5,838 bases of DNA from Phocaeicola_A sp964432715 (lineage in GTDB: Bacteria; Bacteroidota; Bacteroidia; Bacteroidales; Bacteroidaceae), in contig CAYSOW010000115.1 in assembly GCA_964432715.1 (NCBI GenBank), positions 1-5,838 on the forward strand, in the 5' to 3' direction. This document shows, piece after piece, positions 1-5,838 of this stretch. Within the stretch, counting starts at the first letter, position 1. Each line of letters begins with the position of its first letter. The position numbers were made by a program, and so were the translations under genes. The notes beneath the pieces were generated by a model. It saw only the letters and a program-made list of their open reading frames with translations. It searched no databases and was not told the origin of the DNA.

Positions 1-15
1 TTGACTAAGCAATGA

Positions 16-831
16 TTATTTCTCTCTATCTCTTCTTGATTTAGGCGCAGAAGTTTCCAAGTGCTCCTCTTTCTGAACACCGGCCAACTCCGGGTCAATC
101 ATGATACGACCGCAGTACTCGCAAACGATGATTTTCTTGCGCATACGGATATCCAACTGTCTCTGGGGCGGAATCTTATTGAAGCAACCACCACAAGCGT
201 CACGCTGTACGTAAACGATACCCAAGCCGTTACGAGAGTTCTTACGGATACGTTTGAACGCTGTGAGCAAACGCGGTTCGATGGAAGTCTCCAAGTCCTT
301 CGCTTTTTCTCTCAGCTTCTCCTCCTCCTGTTTGGTCTCAGAGACAATCTCCTCCAGCTCAGCCTTCTTCACTTCCAAGTCTTTCTTTCTCTCCTCCAGC
401 AACTCAGCGCTCTTGGCCGACTCTTCCGTCTTCGTGTTGATACCCTGTGTATACTCCTTGATACGTTTCTCGCAAAGCTCAATCTCCAGGTTCTGGAACT
501 CGATCTCCTTGTTCAACGTGTCATATTCTCTGTTATTTCTAACATCCTTCAGCTGCTCCTCGTAGTTCTTTACAGAAGTTCTAGTCTCCTCGATCTCGTT
601 CTTCTTAGTTACGATAGAAGCCTTCAACTCCGTAATCTCGTTGTCAATTTTCTCGATACGAAGTGTGAGACCGGCCACCTCATCCTCAAGGTCTTGTACC
701 TCCAGAGGCAACTCACCTCTCAATGTCTTAATCTTGTCAATCTCAGACAACATAGTCTGCAACTGATAGAGCGCTTTCAGTTTCTCTTCCACTGTCAGCT
801 CTTGCGGGTCTTTCTTTGTTTCTTTTGCCAT
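16..831 (-). CDS. Coiled-coil protein with C-terminal C4 zinc ribbon (zf-RING_7 / COG1579 family)
   Basis: This 271-residue protein is almost entirely charged, heptad-like helix from about residue 15 to 185, rich in Glu and Lys, followed by a zinc-ribbon module. Two CxxC pairs, C213/C216 and C237/C240, are placed to bind one zinc ion. Within the helical part, the segment NNREYDTLNKEIE (99-111) matches the most conserved stretch I know for the COG1579 family, which includes H. pylori HP0958/FlgZ and chlamydial CdsZ. Those relatives act as adaptors or chaperones, in some cases binding RNA or secretion and flagellar components. No such partner is visible here, so the function is unassigned. No signal peptide or membrane segment is seen, so it is probably cytoplasmic. 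Its ATG lies 6 bp after the stop of the upstream Nif3-like gene, so the two are very likely cotranscribed. There is no clear Shine-Dalgarno, which is usual in Bacteroidota. The short tail after the ribbon (about 250-271) is polar and probably disordered. Confidence 0.93.
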   Translation of the reverse strand: MAKETKKDPQELTVEEKLKALYQLQTMLSEIDKIKTLRGELPLEVQDLEDEVAGLTLRIEKIDNEITELKASIVTKKNEIEETRTSVKNYEEQLKDVRNNREYDTLNKEIEFQNLEIELCEKRIKEYTQGINTKTEESAKSAELLEERKKDLEVKKAELEEIVSETKQEEEKLREKAKDLETSIEPRLLTAFKRIRKNSRNGLGIVYVQRDACGGCFNKIPPQRQLDIRMRKKIIVCEYCGRIMIDPELAGVQKEEHLETSAPKSRRDREK

Positions 832-837
832 AATTCT

Positions 838-1620
838 TTACAGATAATTAATGGGATTGGTATTTATATTTGTTATTTTCGTCTGAAGCTCAGGACATTC
901 CCTCCTCAGCAACTCCTGCAGAAGTTCGCGCGTATATTGCTCGCTCTCGTAGTGACCGATGGCCGCCAGCAAGATCTCACCGTCGTGTCCGAAGAACTCG
1001 TGATACTTGATTTCTCCGGTCAGAAACACATCCGCCTGCTGTGCCAACGCCTCGTCTATCAAGAAGGAGCCTGCACCGCCACAGATGGCCACCTTGCGCA
1101 CCTTTCGACCGGTGCCTGCGGAATGGAGTACGCAGCCCACACGGAAGGTCTCTTTCACCCTCTTCAAGAAGGAAATCTCCTCCTCCGGCTGCTCCAACAC
1201 ACCAATCACCCCACTGCCGAAGTCGGCTCCGGGCTGTTTGGGCGAAAGAATCTGCACCTCCTTCAACTGCAGCCTGCGCGCAATCTCAAAGTTCACACCC
1301 TCAGGGGCATTATCCAGATTCGTATGTGCCGAGTAGATCACGATGTCATGCTTGATGGCCTTCATCACGCAGCGCTCAATGTATGTGCTCCCCGTGATGG
1401 ATTTCAGTCCGTGAAACAGCACCGGATGGTGCGAAACAATCAGGTTATAGCCCAACTGAATCGCCTCGTCCACCACCGCTTCGGTGACGTCCAGACACAA
1501 CAATGCCCCTGTTATTTCCGCCTCTGTCAATCCAATTTGCAGACCGGCATTATCAAACCCGTCTTGCAAGGGCAGAGGAGCGAATCTTTCAAGGGCACAC
1601 AAAACTTCCTTTATTTTCAC
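838..1620 (-). CDS. Nif3-like dinuclear metal centre protein (YbgI/DUF34 family), short form
   Basis: This is a 260-residue cytoplasmic protein of the Nif3/YbgI family, which binds two metal ions and forms toroidal hexamers. The family is often labelled GTP cyclohydrolase I type 2, but its true role is unsettled. The N-terminus carries the conserved LQDGFDNAGLQIG (18-30). Probable metal ligands are H64 and H65 in SHHP, D103 in AHTNLD (98-103), and H223 and E227 in GHYESE (222-227); GEIKYHEFF (202-210) is also typical. From about residue 126 the chain passes directly from LSPK to GSGVIG. Many Bacteroidales relatives, about 365 residues as I recall, carry a PII/CutA-like insert of about 100 residues there, so this is the short, E. 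coli YbgI-sized form. I chose the GTG at 1618-1620 because homology begins exactly at VKIKEVL. The frame stays open to an ATG at 1722, but those 34 extra codons are AT-rich, unlike the family, and contain a candidate promoter box. The gene is first in an operon with the zinc-ribbon gene. Confidence 0.93.
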   Translation of the reverse strand: MKIKEVLCALERFAPLPLQDGFDNAGLQIGLTEAEITGALLCLDVTEAVVDEAIQLGYNLIVSHHPVLFHGLKSITGSTYIERCVMKAIKHDIVIYSAHTNLDNAPEGVNFEIARRLQLKEVQILSPKQPGADFGSGVIGVLEQPEEEISFLKRVKETFRVGCVLHSAGTGRKVRKVAICGGAGSFLIDEALAQQADVFLTGEIKYHEFFGHDGEILLAAIGHYESEQYTRELLQELLRRECPELQTKITNINTNPINYL

Positions 1621-1643
1621 TTCTGCAAAAATTTTATTTGGGG

Positions 1644-1651
1644 CAAAGATA
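1644..1651 (-). promoter_or_regulatory. Candidate -7 promoter box (TATCTTTG) for the Nif3-like operon
   Basis: Read on the minus strand this is TATCTTTG, an exact match to the Bacteroidota -7 consensus TAnnTTTG. Its downstream edge lies 23 bp before the GTG start of the Nif3-like gene, giving a predicted leader of roughly 15-20 nt. I see no convincing -33 TTTG element 19-21 bp upstream, so the call rests on one element, its position and the AT-rich surroundings. Confidence 0.45.
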
Positions 1652-1724
1652 AGCAAAAAGATTGAATAATGCACACGAAAGCAAGAATGTTTTCTTTTCC
1701 ACCGAAAAATTGATAAAAACATCG

Positions 1725-1732
1725 TATATTTG
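1725..1732 (+). promoter_or_regulatory. Candidate -7 promoter box (TATATTTG) reading into the assembly gap
   Basis: TATATTTG fits TAnnTTTG exactly and sits in AT-rich intergenic DNA just 11 bp before the run of N. No good -33 TTTG is found at the right distance; a TTG at 1710-1712 is too close. It could drive aguA if the gap is small, or an unseen gene lying inside the gap. Because the consensus is short, a chance match is possible. Confidence 0.35.
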
Positions 1733-1743
1733 CGTAAAGAAAC

Positions 1744-1843
1744 NNNNNNNNNNNNNNNNNNNNNNNNNNNNNNNNNNNNNNNNNNNNNNNNNNNNNNNNN
1801 NNNNNNNNNNNNNNNNNNNNNNNNNNNNNNNNNNNNNNNNNNN
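1744..1843. other. Scaffold gap of exactly 100 N
   Basis: One hundred consecutive N separate the minus-strand Nif3-like operon from the plus-strand agu genes. A run of exactly 100 is the common placeholder for a gap of unknown length, so the true distance and content are unknown. The known flanks (1621-1743 and 1844-1887) are AT-rich and noncoding. Apart from the two candidate -7 boxes I see no gene, RNA or strong hairpin in them. Confidence 0.97.
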
Positions 1844-1887
1844 AACCGGGTAACTATAAAAATATAGATGATTAGATAAAAAGATAT

Positions 1888-3009
1888 ATGGGATTATTTG
1901 TAGCATTACCGCAGAGCGGGGGAAGCGAGCGTACCCTGCAGCTGGATTTTGGTACCAACATGGAAATTATGCAGGGGGTTCTTCCTGCCGAGTGGGCACA
2001 GCAGAGCTTCGTGCAACTGACGTGGCCGCATGAGGGAACCGACTGGGCTTACATGCTTGAGGAGGTGGAGGATTGCTTCACTCAGATTGCCTCGGCCATC
2101 GCTGCTCGTCAGCGTCTGCTCATTGTGGCGCCCGATGTGGAGCATGTGAAGCAGGTGCTTCAGGGCAAGGCGAACGAGCAGAACATTCGTTATTTTACGT
2201 GCGAGACGAACGATACTTGGGCGCGTGATCATGCCTTTATCACGGTGCAGGACGAGATGGGACCCACCTTCCTCGACTTTCGTTTCAACGGTTGGGGCAT
2301 GAAGTTTGCCGCTTGTCTCGACAATCAAATCAACCGCCGCCTGTATGCTTCGGGCCTGCTGCACGGCTGTTACCGCAGTTGCCTCGACTTTGTGTTGGAG
2401 GGGGGCTCTATCGAGAGCGACGGACAAGGGACGCTGCTCACCACTTCCACCTGTTTGCTGGCGCCCAACCGCAACGAACCGCTTTTGCGTAGCGGCATCG
2501 AGAAGCGACTGATGTCTTATTTCCATCTGAAGCAGGTGTTGTGGCTCGACCACGGTTATCTGGCGGGCGATGACACGGACAGTCACGTGGATACGCTGGC
2601 TCGTCTTTGTCCGAAGGATACCATCGTCTACGTGCAATGCACCGATCCGGCGGATGAGCATTACGAGGAGCTGAAACGGATGGAGGAGCAGTTGCAGAGC
2701 TTCCGCACATTGCAGGGCGACCCCTATCGCCTTCTCCCCTTGCCTATGGCAGATGCCATCATCGAGGAGGGCGAGCGTTTGCCGGCCACGTATGCCAATT
2801 TCCTGATTCTGAATGAGGCAGTGCTCTATCCCACCTATGCGCAACCGGAGAACGACCGGAAAGCGGCGGAGGTGCTGGCGGAGGCTTTCCCCGGCCGCGA
2901 GATTGTCCCCATCGACTGTCGCGCACTGATTAAGCAGCATGGCTCGCTCCACTGCGTCACGATGCAATACCCTGCCGGTACGTTGCAGGAAGATTGGGAG
3001 TCAAAATAG
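1888..3009 (+). CDS. aguA: Agmatine deiminase (agmatine iminohydrolase)
   Basis: AguA hydrolyses agmatine to N-carbamoylputrescine and ammonia in the cytoplasm, the second step of the arginine-decarboxylase route to putrescine. The 373-residue frame shows the peptidyl-arginine/agmatine deiminase fold family (PF04371) throughout: LPAEW and QLTWPH (32-48), NDTWARD (108-114), FNGWG (133-137), LEGGSIESDGQGT (170-182), LDHGYLAGDDTDSHVDT (220-236), TYANFLILN (301-309), and near the C-terminus HGSLHC with the predicted nucleophile C356. H233 with nearby D235, and D114, are the likely partners of that cysteine. The start is uncertain. An in-frame TAG at 1873-1875 makes ATG 1888 the first possible start, and an A-rich leader precedes it. 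However, homologues as I know them begin near LPAEW, which favours ATG 1960 or 1969 (349 or 346 residues, the usual family length). The first 24 residues match nothing I recognise. aguB follows after 40 bp on the same strand, so the pair is probably one operon. Confidence 0.95.
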   Translation: MGLFVALPQSGGSERTLQLDFGTNMEIMQGVLPAEWAQQSFVQLTWPHEGTDWAYMLEEVEDCFTQIASAIAARQRLLIVAPDVEHVKQVLQGKANEQNIRYFTCETNDTWARDHAFITVQDEMGPTFLDFRFNGWGMKFAACLDNQINRRLYASGLLHGCYRSCLDFVLEGGSIESDGQGTLLTTSTCLLAPNRNEPLLRSGIEKRLMSYFHLKQVLWLDHGYLAGDDTDSHVDTLARLCPKDTIVYVQCTDPADEHYEELKRMEEQLQSFRTLQGDPYRLLPLPMADAIIEEGERLPATYANFLILNEAVLYPTYAQPENDRKAAEVLAEAFPGREIVPIDCRALIKQHGSLHCVTMQYPAGTLQEDWESK

Positions 3010-3049
3010 ATTTATTTAGAACATCAAATATACCTCTTATTTATATAGC

Positions 3050-3937
3050 ATGATGAGAACGTTGAAAATCGGCCTCGTTCAGCAGGCCAACACGGAAAGT
3101 GTGGAACAGAATATGCAGAAGTTGCGTGCCAATATTGCCGATGTGGCGCAGAAAGGGGCGCAGCTGGTGGTGTTGCAGGAGTTGCATAACTCGCTCTATT
3201 TCTGCCAGACGGAGGATACGAATAAGTTTGATTTGGCGGAGCCTATCCCGGGCCCGTCTACGGATTTCTACGCAGCCATTGCCGCTGAGCATGGCATTGT
3301 GCTGGTTACTTCGCTCTTCGAGAAGAGAGCACCGGGACTCTATCACAACACAGCAGTGGTCTTTGATACCGACGGTCGTGTGGCGGGCAAATATCGCAAG
3401 ATGCACATCCCCGATGACCCGGCTTACTACGAGAAGTTCTACTTCACTCCGGGCGATTTGGGTTTTGAGCCCATCAACACCTCCCTCGGTCGTTTGGGCG
3501 TACAGGTATGCTGGGATCAGTGGTACCCCGAGGGCGCGCGTCTGATGGCGCTGAGAGGAGCTGAGATTCTGATTTACCCCACCGCCATCGGCTGGGAAAG
3601 CAGCGACACCGACGAGGAGAAGTCGCGCCAGTTGGGTGCTTGGGTGACCGTACAGCGCGGACATGCCGTGGCCAACGGATTGCCGGTGGTGGCTGTCAAC
3701 CGTGTAGGTCACGAGGAGGATCCATCCGGACAGACCAACGGCATTCAGTTCTGGGGCAACAGCTTCGTTGCCGGTCCGCAGGGAGAACTGTTGGCACAGG
3801 CTTCCAACCTGCAAGAGGAGAACCTGGTGGTAGAGGTGGACATGACCCGTTCAGAGAACGTCCGTCGCTGGTGGCCCTTCTTGCGCGACCGTCGCATAGA
3901 GGAGTTCTCCGGACTCACCAAACGATTTCTGGATTAA
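3050..3937 (+). CDS. aguB: N-carbamoylputrescine amidase
   Basis: AguB hydrolyses N-carbamoylputrescine to putrescine, carbon dioxide and ammonia, finishing the pathway begun by AguA. It is a complete 295-residue carbon-nitrogen hydrolase of the nitrilase superfamily, a typical length for the family. The catalytic triad is visible: E44 in LQELHN, K117 in KYRKMHIPD and C154 in VCWDQWYPE. E128 in YYEKFYFTPGD is the usual additional conserved glutamate. Further matches to plant-type and Bacteroidales AguB are LYHNTAVVFD (98-106 region), IYPTAIGWE (175-183), GHAVANGLPVVAVNR (204-218), FWGNSF (234-239) and the C-terminal RRWWPFLRDRRIEEF. Two ATG codons are adjacent (3050 and 3053); homologues usually begin with a single Met followed by a short basic stretch, so either is possible. 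No signal peptide is present. The 40 bp spacer after aguA is AT-rich, with no terminator or clear promoter, consistent with cotranscription. Confidence 0.96.
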   Translation: MMRTLKIGLVQQANTESVEQNMQKLRANIADVAQKGAQLVVLQELHNSLYFCQTEDTNKFDLAEPIPGPSTDFYAAIAAEHGIVLVTSLFEKRAPGLYHNTAVVFDTDGRVAGKYRKMHIPDDPAYYEKFYFTPGDLGFEPINTSLGRLGVQVCWDQWYPEGARLMALRGAEILIYPTAIGWESSDTDEEKSRQLGAWVTVQRGHAVANGLPVVAVNRVGHEEDPSGQTNGIQFWGNSFVAGPQGELLAQASNLQEENLVVEVDMTRSENVRRWWPFLRDRRIEEFSGLTKRFLD

Positions 3938-4017
3938 AGATTAAATATCTCCCCGCTCCCGAACAATCTTCCCCGGAACGTGTTCTTATAGAGAAAATCA
4001 TTAAAACGAACTCTATC

Positions 4018-4608
4018 ATGAAAAGAACACTGTTTTTGGGGATGATTCTACTCTTTTTAGGGAGTAGCGTAGTGAGTGCACAGTCCACCCGGAAGGAGCG
4101 CGAGGAAGCTTGGCGAAAGGAGCGGGCGGAACGTAGGAAACAAGAGAAGGCACTGGAGGTCATCCAGGACTCTGTGGCTTATGCGAAAGCGTTGGAAGCC
4201 ATCAAGCAGGGCGCTTGGGTGCTGGAGGCGGACAATCTGCTCTTTATGAACGGCATTGTCCGGTATGTCTCCTCTTCCACCAATTATGTCTCTGTGGATG
4301 ATGGCAACGGCGTGATTCAAACAGCCTTCAGCAACTTTGTCTATAGTCCGAACGGACTGGGCGGGGTGACGCTGCAGGGGTTGGTCTCCGGGGTGAGCAT
4401 GAACCTCGATCAGGACGGGAATGCCTACTATAATTGCAGCATCATGGGGGCAGGTGTCTCTGCCACGCTCAACCTGACACTCACCGGTGGCACCAACCAG
4501 GCCAGCATTTACATCTCACCCAACTTCAATGGTAACACCCTCACCATGAATGGATCGCTGGTTCCCTATGAAGAATCGAACATCTTTCAGGGCACACCCC
4601 TCTATTAG
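4018..4608 (+). CDS. Exported DUF4251 domain protein of unknown function
   Basis: This is a 196-residue protein with a clear Sec signal peptide: MKR, a hydrophobic core (LFLGMILLFLGSS), then VVSA before Gln22, so signal peptidase I probably cuts after A21. There is no lipobox cysteine, so it should be a soluble periplasmic or surface-associated protein rather than a lipoprotein. Residues 24-50 are highly charged and probably helical. Residues 55-196 match the DUF4251 pattern: AIKQGAWVLEAD, the short YVSSSTNYVSVDD, PNGLGGVTLQG, GVSATLNLTL, the stretch from GGTNQASIYISPNF to NGNTLTMNGSLVP, and SNIF. The many short alternating polar/hydrophobic strands suggest a beta fold. The function of the domain is unknown. 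The ATG at 4018 is fixed by the signal peptide; the frame is open further upstream only because it overlaps aguB out of frame. It follows aguB by 80 bp with no obvious terminator or promoter between them, so cotranscription with aguAB is possible but unproven. Confidence 0.9.
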   Translation: MKRTLFLGMILLFLGSSVVSAQSTRKEREEAWRKERAERRKQEKALEVIQDSVAYAKALEAIKQGAWVLEADNLLFMNGIVRYVSSSTNYVSVDDGNGVIQTAFSNFVYSPNGLGGVTLQGLVSGVSMNLDQDGNAYYNCSIMGAGVSATLNLTLTGGTNQASIYISPNFNGNTLTMNGSLVPYEESNIFQGTPLY

Positions 4609-4651
4609 GAGGAGCCCACAATCACCACGAAACATGGTTAACTCTGTCTCA

Positions 4652-4721
4652 TCATAATGAAAAGTAGAAGTCCGCCCCACTCCTTTGAGAGTCGAGGCGG
4701 ACTTTGAATAAACCATTATGA
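4652..4721. terminator. Nested hairpin, probable bidirectional terminator between DUF4251 gene and aspS
   Basis: The core is a perfect 9-bp GC-rich stem, AAGTCCGCC (4668-4676) with GGCGGACTT (4696-4704). Inside it ACTC (4679-4682) pairs with GAGT (4689-4692) around a 6-nt loop. Outside it TCATAATG (4652-4659) is the inverted complement of CATTATGA (4714-4721), separated from the core by an internal loop of 8 and 9 nt. It lies between convergent genes, 43 bp past the DUF4251 stop and 36 bp past the aspS stop. The minus-strand exit is the more U-rich (CTACTTTTCATTATG), so termination of aspS fits best; the plus-strand tail (TGAATAAACC) is a poor U tract. Confidence 0.75.
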
Positions 4722-4734
4722 AAAGCCATTATGA
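4653..4734. repeat. Three CATTATGA-like short repeats around the terminator hairpin
   Basis: CATAATGAAAAG (4653-4664) and CATTATGAAAAG (4714-4725) differ at one of 12 positions and flank the hairpin core as direct repeats. A third partial copy, CATTATGA, is at 4727-4734. Because the motif is nearly self-complementary, the first copy can also pair with either of the other two, giving alternative outer stems. This may be only AT-rich simple sequence. Confidence 0.4.
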
Positions 4735-4757
4735 GCGTAACTTAAAATTACGACGTC

Positions 4758-5838
4758 TTATTTCTCAATGGGTTTCACGATCAGATTCAGCTCATCCAAC
4801 TGCTTCTGTTCCAATGCAGCAGGAGCATCCAACATCACGTCGCGTCCACTGTTGTTCTTCGGGAATGCGATACAGTCGCGGATACTGTCGAGACCGGCGA
4901 AGAGGCTCACCCAACGGTCCAAACCGTAAGCCAAACCACCGTGAGGGGGCGCACCAAACTTGAACGCGTTCATCAAGAAGCCAAACTGCTCCTGTGCGCG
5001 CTCCGGCGTAAATCCAAGAATCTCAAACATCTTCGCCTGCAACTTCGAGTCGTGGATACGGATAGAACCACCGCCCACTTCAACACCGTTGACCACCATA
5101 TCGTAGGCATCTGCACGCACGGCAGCAGGATCGCTGTCCAGCAAGTAGATATCCTCCTCCTTCGGATGCGTAAACGGATGGTGCATTGCCATCAAGCGGT
5201 TCTCCTCGTCGCTCCACTCGAACATCGGGAAGTCAACCACCCACAAGCAAGCAAACTTGTTCTTATCGCGCAGACCCAACTGGCGACCCATCTCCAGACG
5301 AAGCTCGCACAACTGCTTGCGCGTCTTCATGGCATCATCGCCACTCAAAATCAAAATCAAATCGCCCGGTTTAGCACCGAAAGCCTCTTTCATGGCCTGC
5401 AAAGTCTCCTGCGAGTAGAATTTATCTACGCTCGACTTCACGTTGCCATCAGCCTCTACGCGCGCATAAACCATACCCTTGGCACCAATCTGCGGCTTCT
5501 TCACGAACTCAGTCAGCTGATCCAGCTGCTTACGCGTATAAGAAGCAGCGCCCTCTGCACAGATACCGCCGATGTAAGCAGCATTGTCGAACACAGAGAA
5601 GCCGTGACCCTTCAGCACGTCCATCAGCTCCACGAACTTCATGCCGAAGCGCAAATCCGGTTTATCGCTACCGTAATACTTCATAGCGTCCGCCCAAGAC
5701 ATACGCAAGAACGGCTCCGTCAGTTCCACACCGCGCAACTCCTTAAACAAGTGTTTCGCCATGCCCTCAAACATATTAATAATGTCCTCCTGCTCCACGA
5801 AGCTCATCTCGCAGTCAATCTGCGTAAACTCCGGCTGA
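4758..5838 (-). CDS. aspS: Aspartyl-tRNA synthetase, C-terminal part (truncated by window edge)
   Basis: AspRS charges tRNA-Asp with aspartate in the cytoplasm and is essential. The window holds the last 359 codons and the TAA stop (4758-4760). The reading frame runs through the edge with QPEFTQIDCE before MSFVEQED, the end of class II motif 2, so the internal Met at 5807 is not the start. The N-terminal OB-fold anticodon-binding domain and motif 1 lie outside; bacterial AspRS is usually about 585-590 residues. Numbering the fragment from that Gln, visible parts are YYGSDKPDLRF (54-64, active site), then the bacterial-specific GAD insertion (about 75-190), VVDFPMFEW (200-208), AMHHPFTHP (217-225), GGGSIRIHD (255-263) and motif 3, GLAYGLDRW (301-309), whose arginine binds ATP. 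The end, IAFPKNNSGRDVMLDAPAAL, resembles other Bacteroidota AspRS. It is convergent with the DUF4251 gene across a shared hairpin. I cannot tell from this part whether it also mischarges tRNA-Asn. Confidence 0.97.
   Translation of the reverse strand, partial: QPEFTQIDCEMSFVEQEDIINMFEGMAKHLFKELRGVELTEPFLRMSWADAMKYYGSDKPDLRFGMKFVELMDVLKGHGFSVFDNAAYIGGICAEGAASYTRKQLDQLTEFVKKPQIGAKGMVYARVEADGNVKSSVDKFYSQETLQAMKEAFGAKPGDLILILSGDDAMKTRKQLCELRLEMGRQLGLRDKNKFACLWVVDFPMFEWSDEENRLMAMHHPFTHPKEEDIYLLDSDPAAVRADAYDMVVNGVEVGGGSIRIHDSKLQAKMFEILGFTPERAQEQFGFLMNAFKFGAPPHGGLAYGLDRWVSLFAGLDSIRDCIAFPKNNSGRDVMLDAPAALEQKQLDELNLIVKPIEK

Noticed and set aside
61..1665. A 534-codon plus-strand open frame spanning both minus-strand genes
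   Set aside because: It is in exact codon register with both sense genes, so it stays open simply because those genes rarely use TTA, CTA or TCA codons. The product is a Leu/Arg/Gln/His-rich mirror with no recognisable family, while the sense strand encodes two clear conserved proteins.
1854..1867. Small inverted repeat CTATA-AAAA-TATAG upstream of aguA
   Set aside because: Only five AT-rich base pairs, expected by chance in such sequence, and too weak for a terminator or a confident operator.
1634..1906. Open frames running through the N stretch on both strands
   Set aside because: They are artefacts of untranslatable N positions between short AT-rich flanks and cannot be judged as coding.
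1906..2967. A 353-codon minus-strand open frame opposite aguA
   Set aside because: Same codon-register shadow effect; aguA on the plus strand has all its catalytic motifs and the antisense product matches nothing.
3041..3814. A 257-codon minus-strand open frame opposite aguB
   Set aside because: In codon register with aguB and explained by its codon use; no family resemblance.
3961..3985. GAACA ... TGTTC possible hairpin between aguB and the DUF4251 gene
   Set aside because: Five base pairs with a 15-nt loop and no U tract; not convincing as a terminator.
3640..4017. Upstream extension of the DUF4251 frame by 126 codons
   Set aside because: Most of it overlaps aguB out of frame with an Arg/Gly-rich nonsense translation; the signal peptide beginning at 4018 fixes the true start.
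4718..4963. An 81-codon plus-strand frame overlapping the end of aspS
   Set aside because: It lies mostly antisense to conserved aspS coding sequence, has a Ser/Arg-rich composition and no recognisable features.

Overview
The window looks like ordinary chromosomal DNA from a member of the Bacteroidales (Bacteroidota), probably Bacteroides/Prevotella-like. Three things point there: close family resemblance of every protein to Bacteroidales versions, a DUF4251 protein (a domain family I know mainly from Bacteroidota), and TAnnTTTG-type -7 promoter boxes instead of E. coli-type promoters. No mobile element, CRISPR array, tRNA or rRNA gene is visible. One scaffold gap of exactly 100 N (1744-1843) interrupts the window.

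Layout. On the minus strand, positions 1620 to 16 carry a two-gene operon: a short Nif3/YbgI-type dinuclear-metal protein, then after 6 bp a coiled-coil protein with a C-terminal C4 zinc ribbon. To their right is a divergent AT-rich intergenic region with a candidate -7 box on each strand; the plus-strand box points into the gap. From 1888 the plus strand carries aguA (agmatine deiminase), aguB (N-carbamoylputrescine amidase) and a small exported DUF4251 protein, ending at 4608. A convergent intergenic region (4609-4757) holds a strong nested hairpin, probably a bidirectional terminator. The rest is the C-terminal 359 codons of aspS (aspartyl-tRNA synthetase) on the minus strand, running off the right edge.

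How the genes work together. AguA and AguB are consecutive steps turning agmatine into N-carbamoylputrescine and then putrescine, the arginine-decarboxylase route of polyamine synthesis. The arginine decarboxylase that makes agmatine and the later spermidine-forming enzymes are not in the window. The Nif3-like and zinc-ribbon proteins form a tightly spaced pair whose joint role is unknown. DUF4251 has no known function and may simply share the aguAB transcript. aspS is an independent housekeeping gene.

Nothing here amounts to an undescribed system. The points most worth a second look are the Nif3 protein without the internal domain I expect in Bacteroidales relatives, the unknown content of the gap, the nested hairpin flanked by CATTATGA-type repeats, and the unresolved start of aguA.
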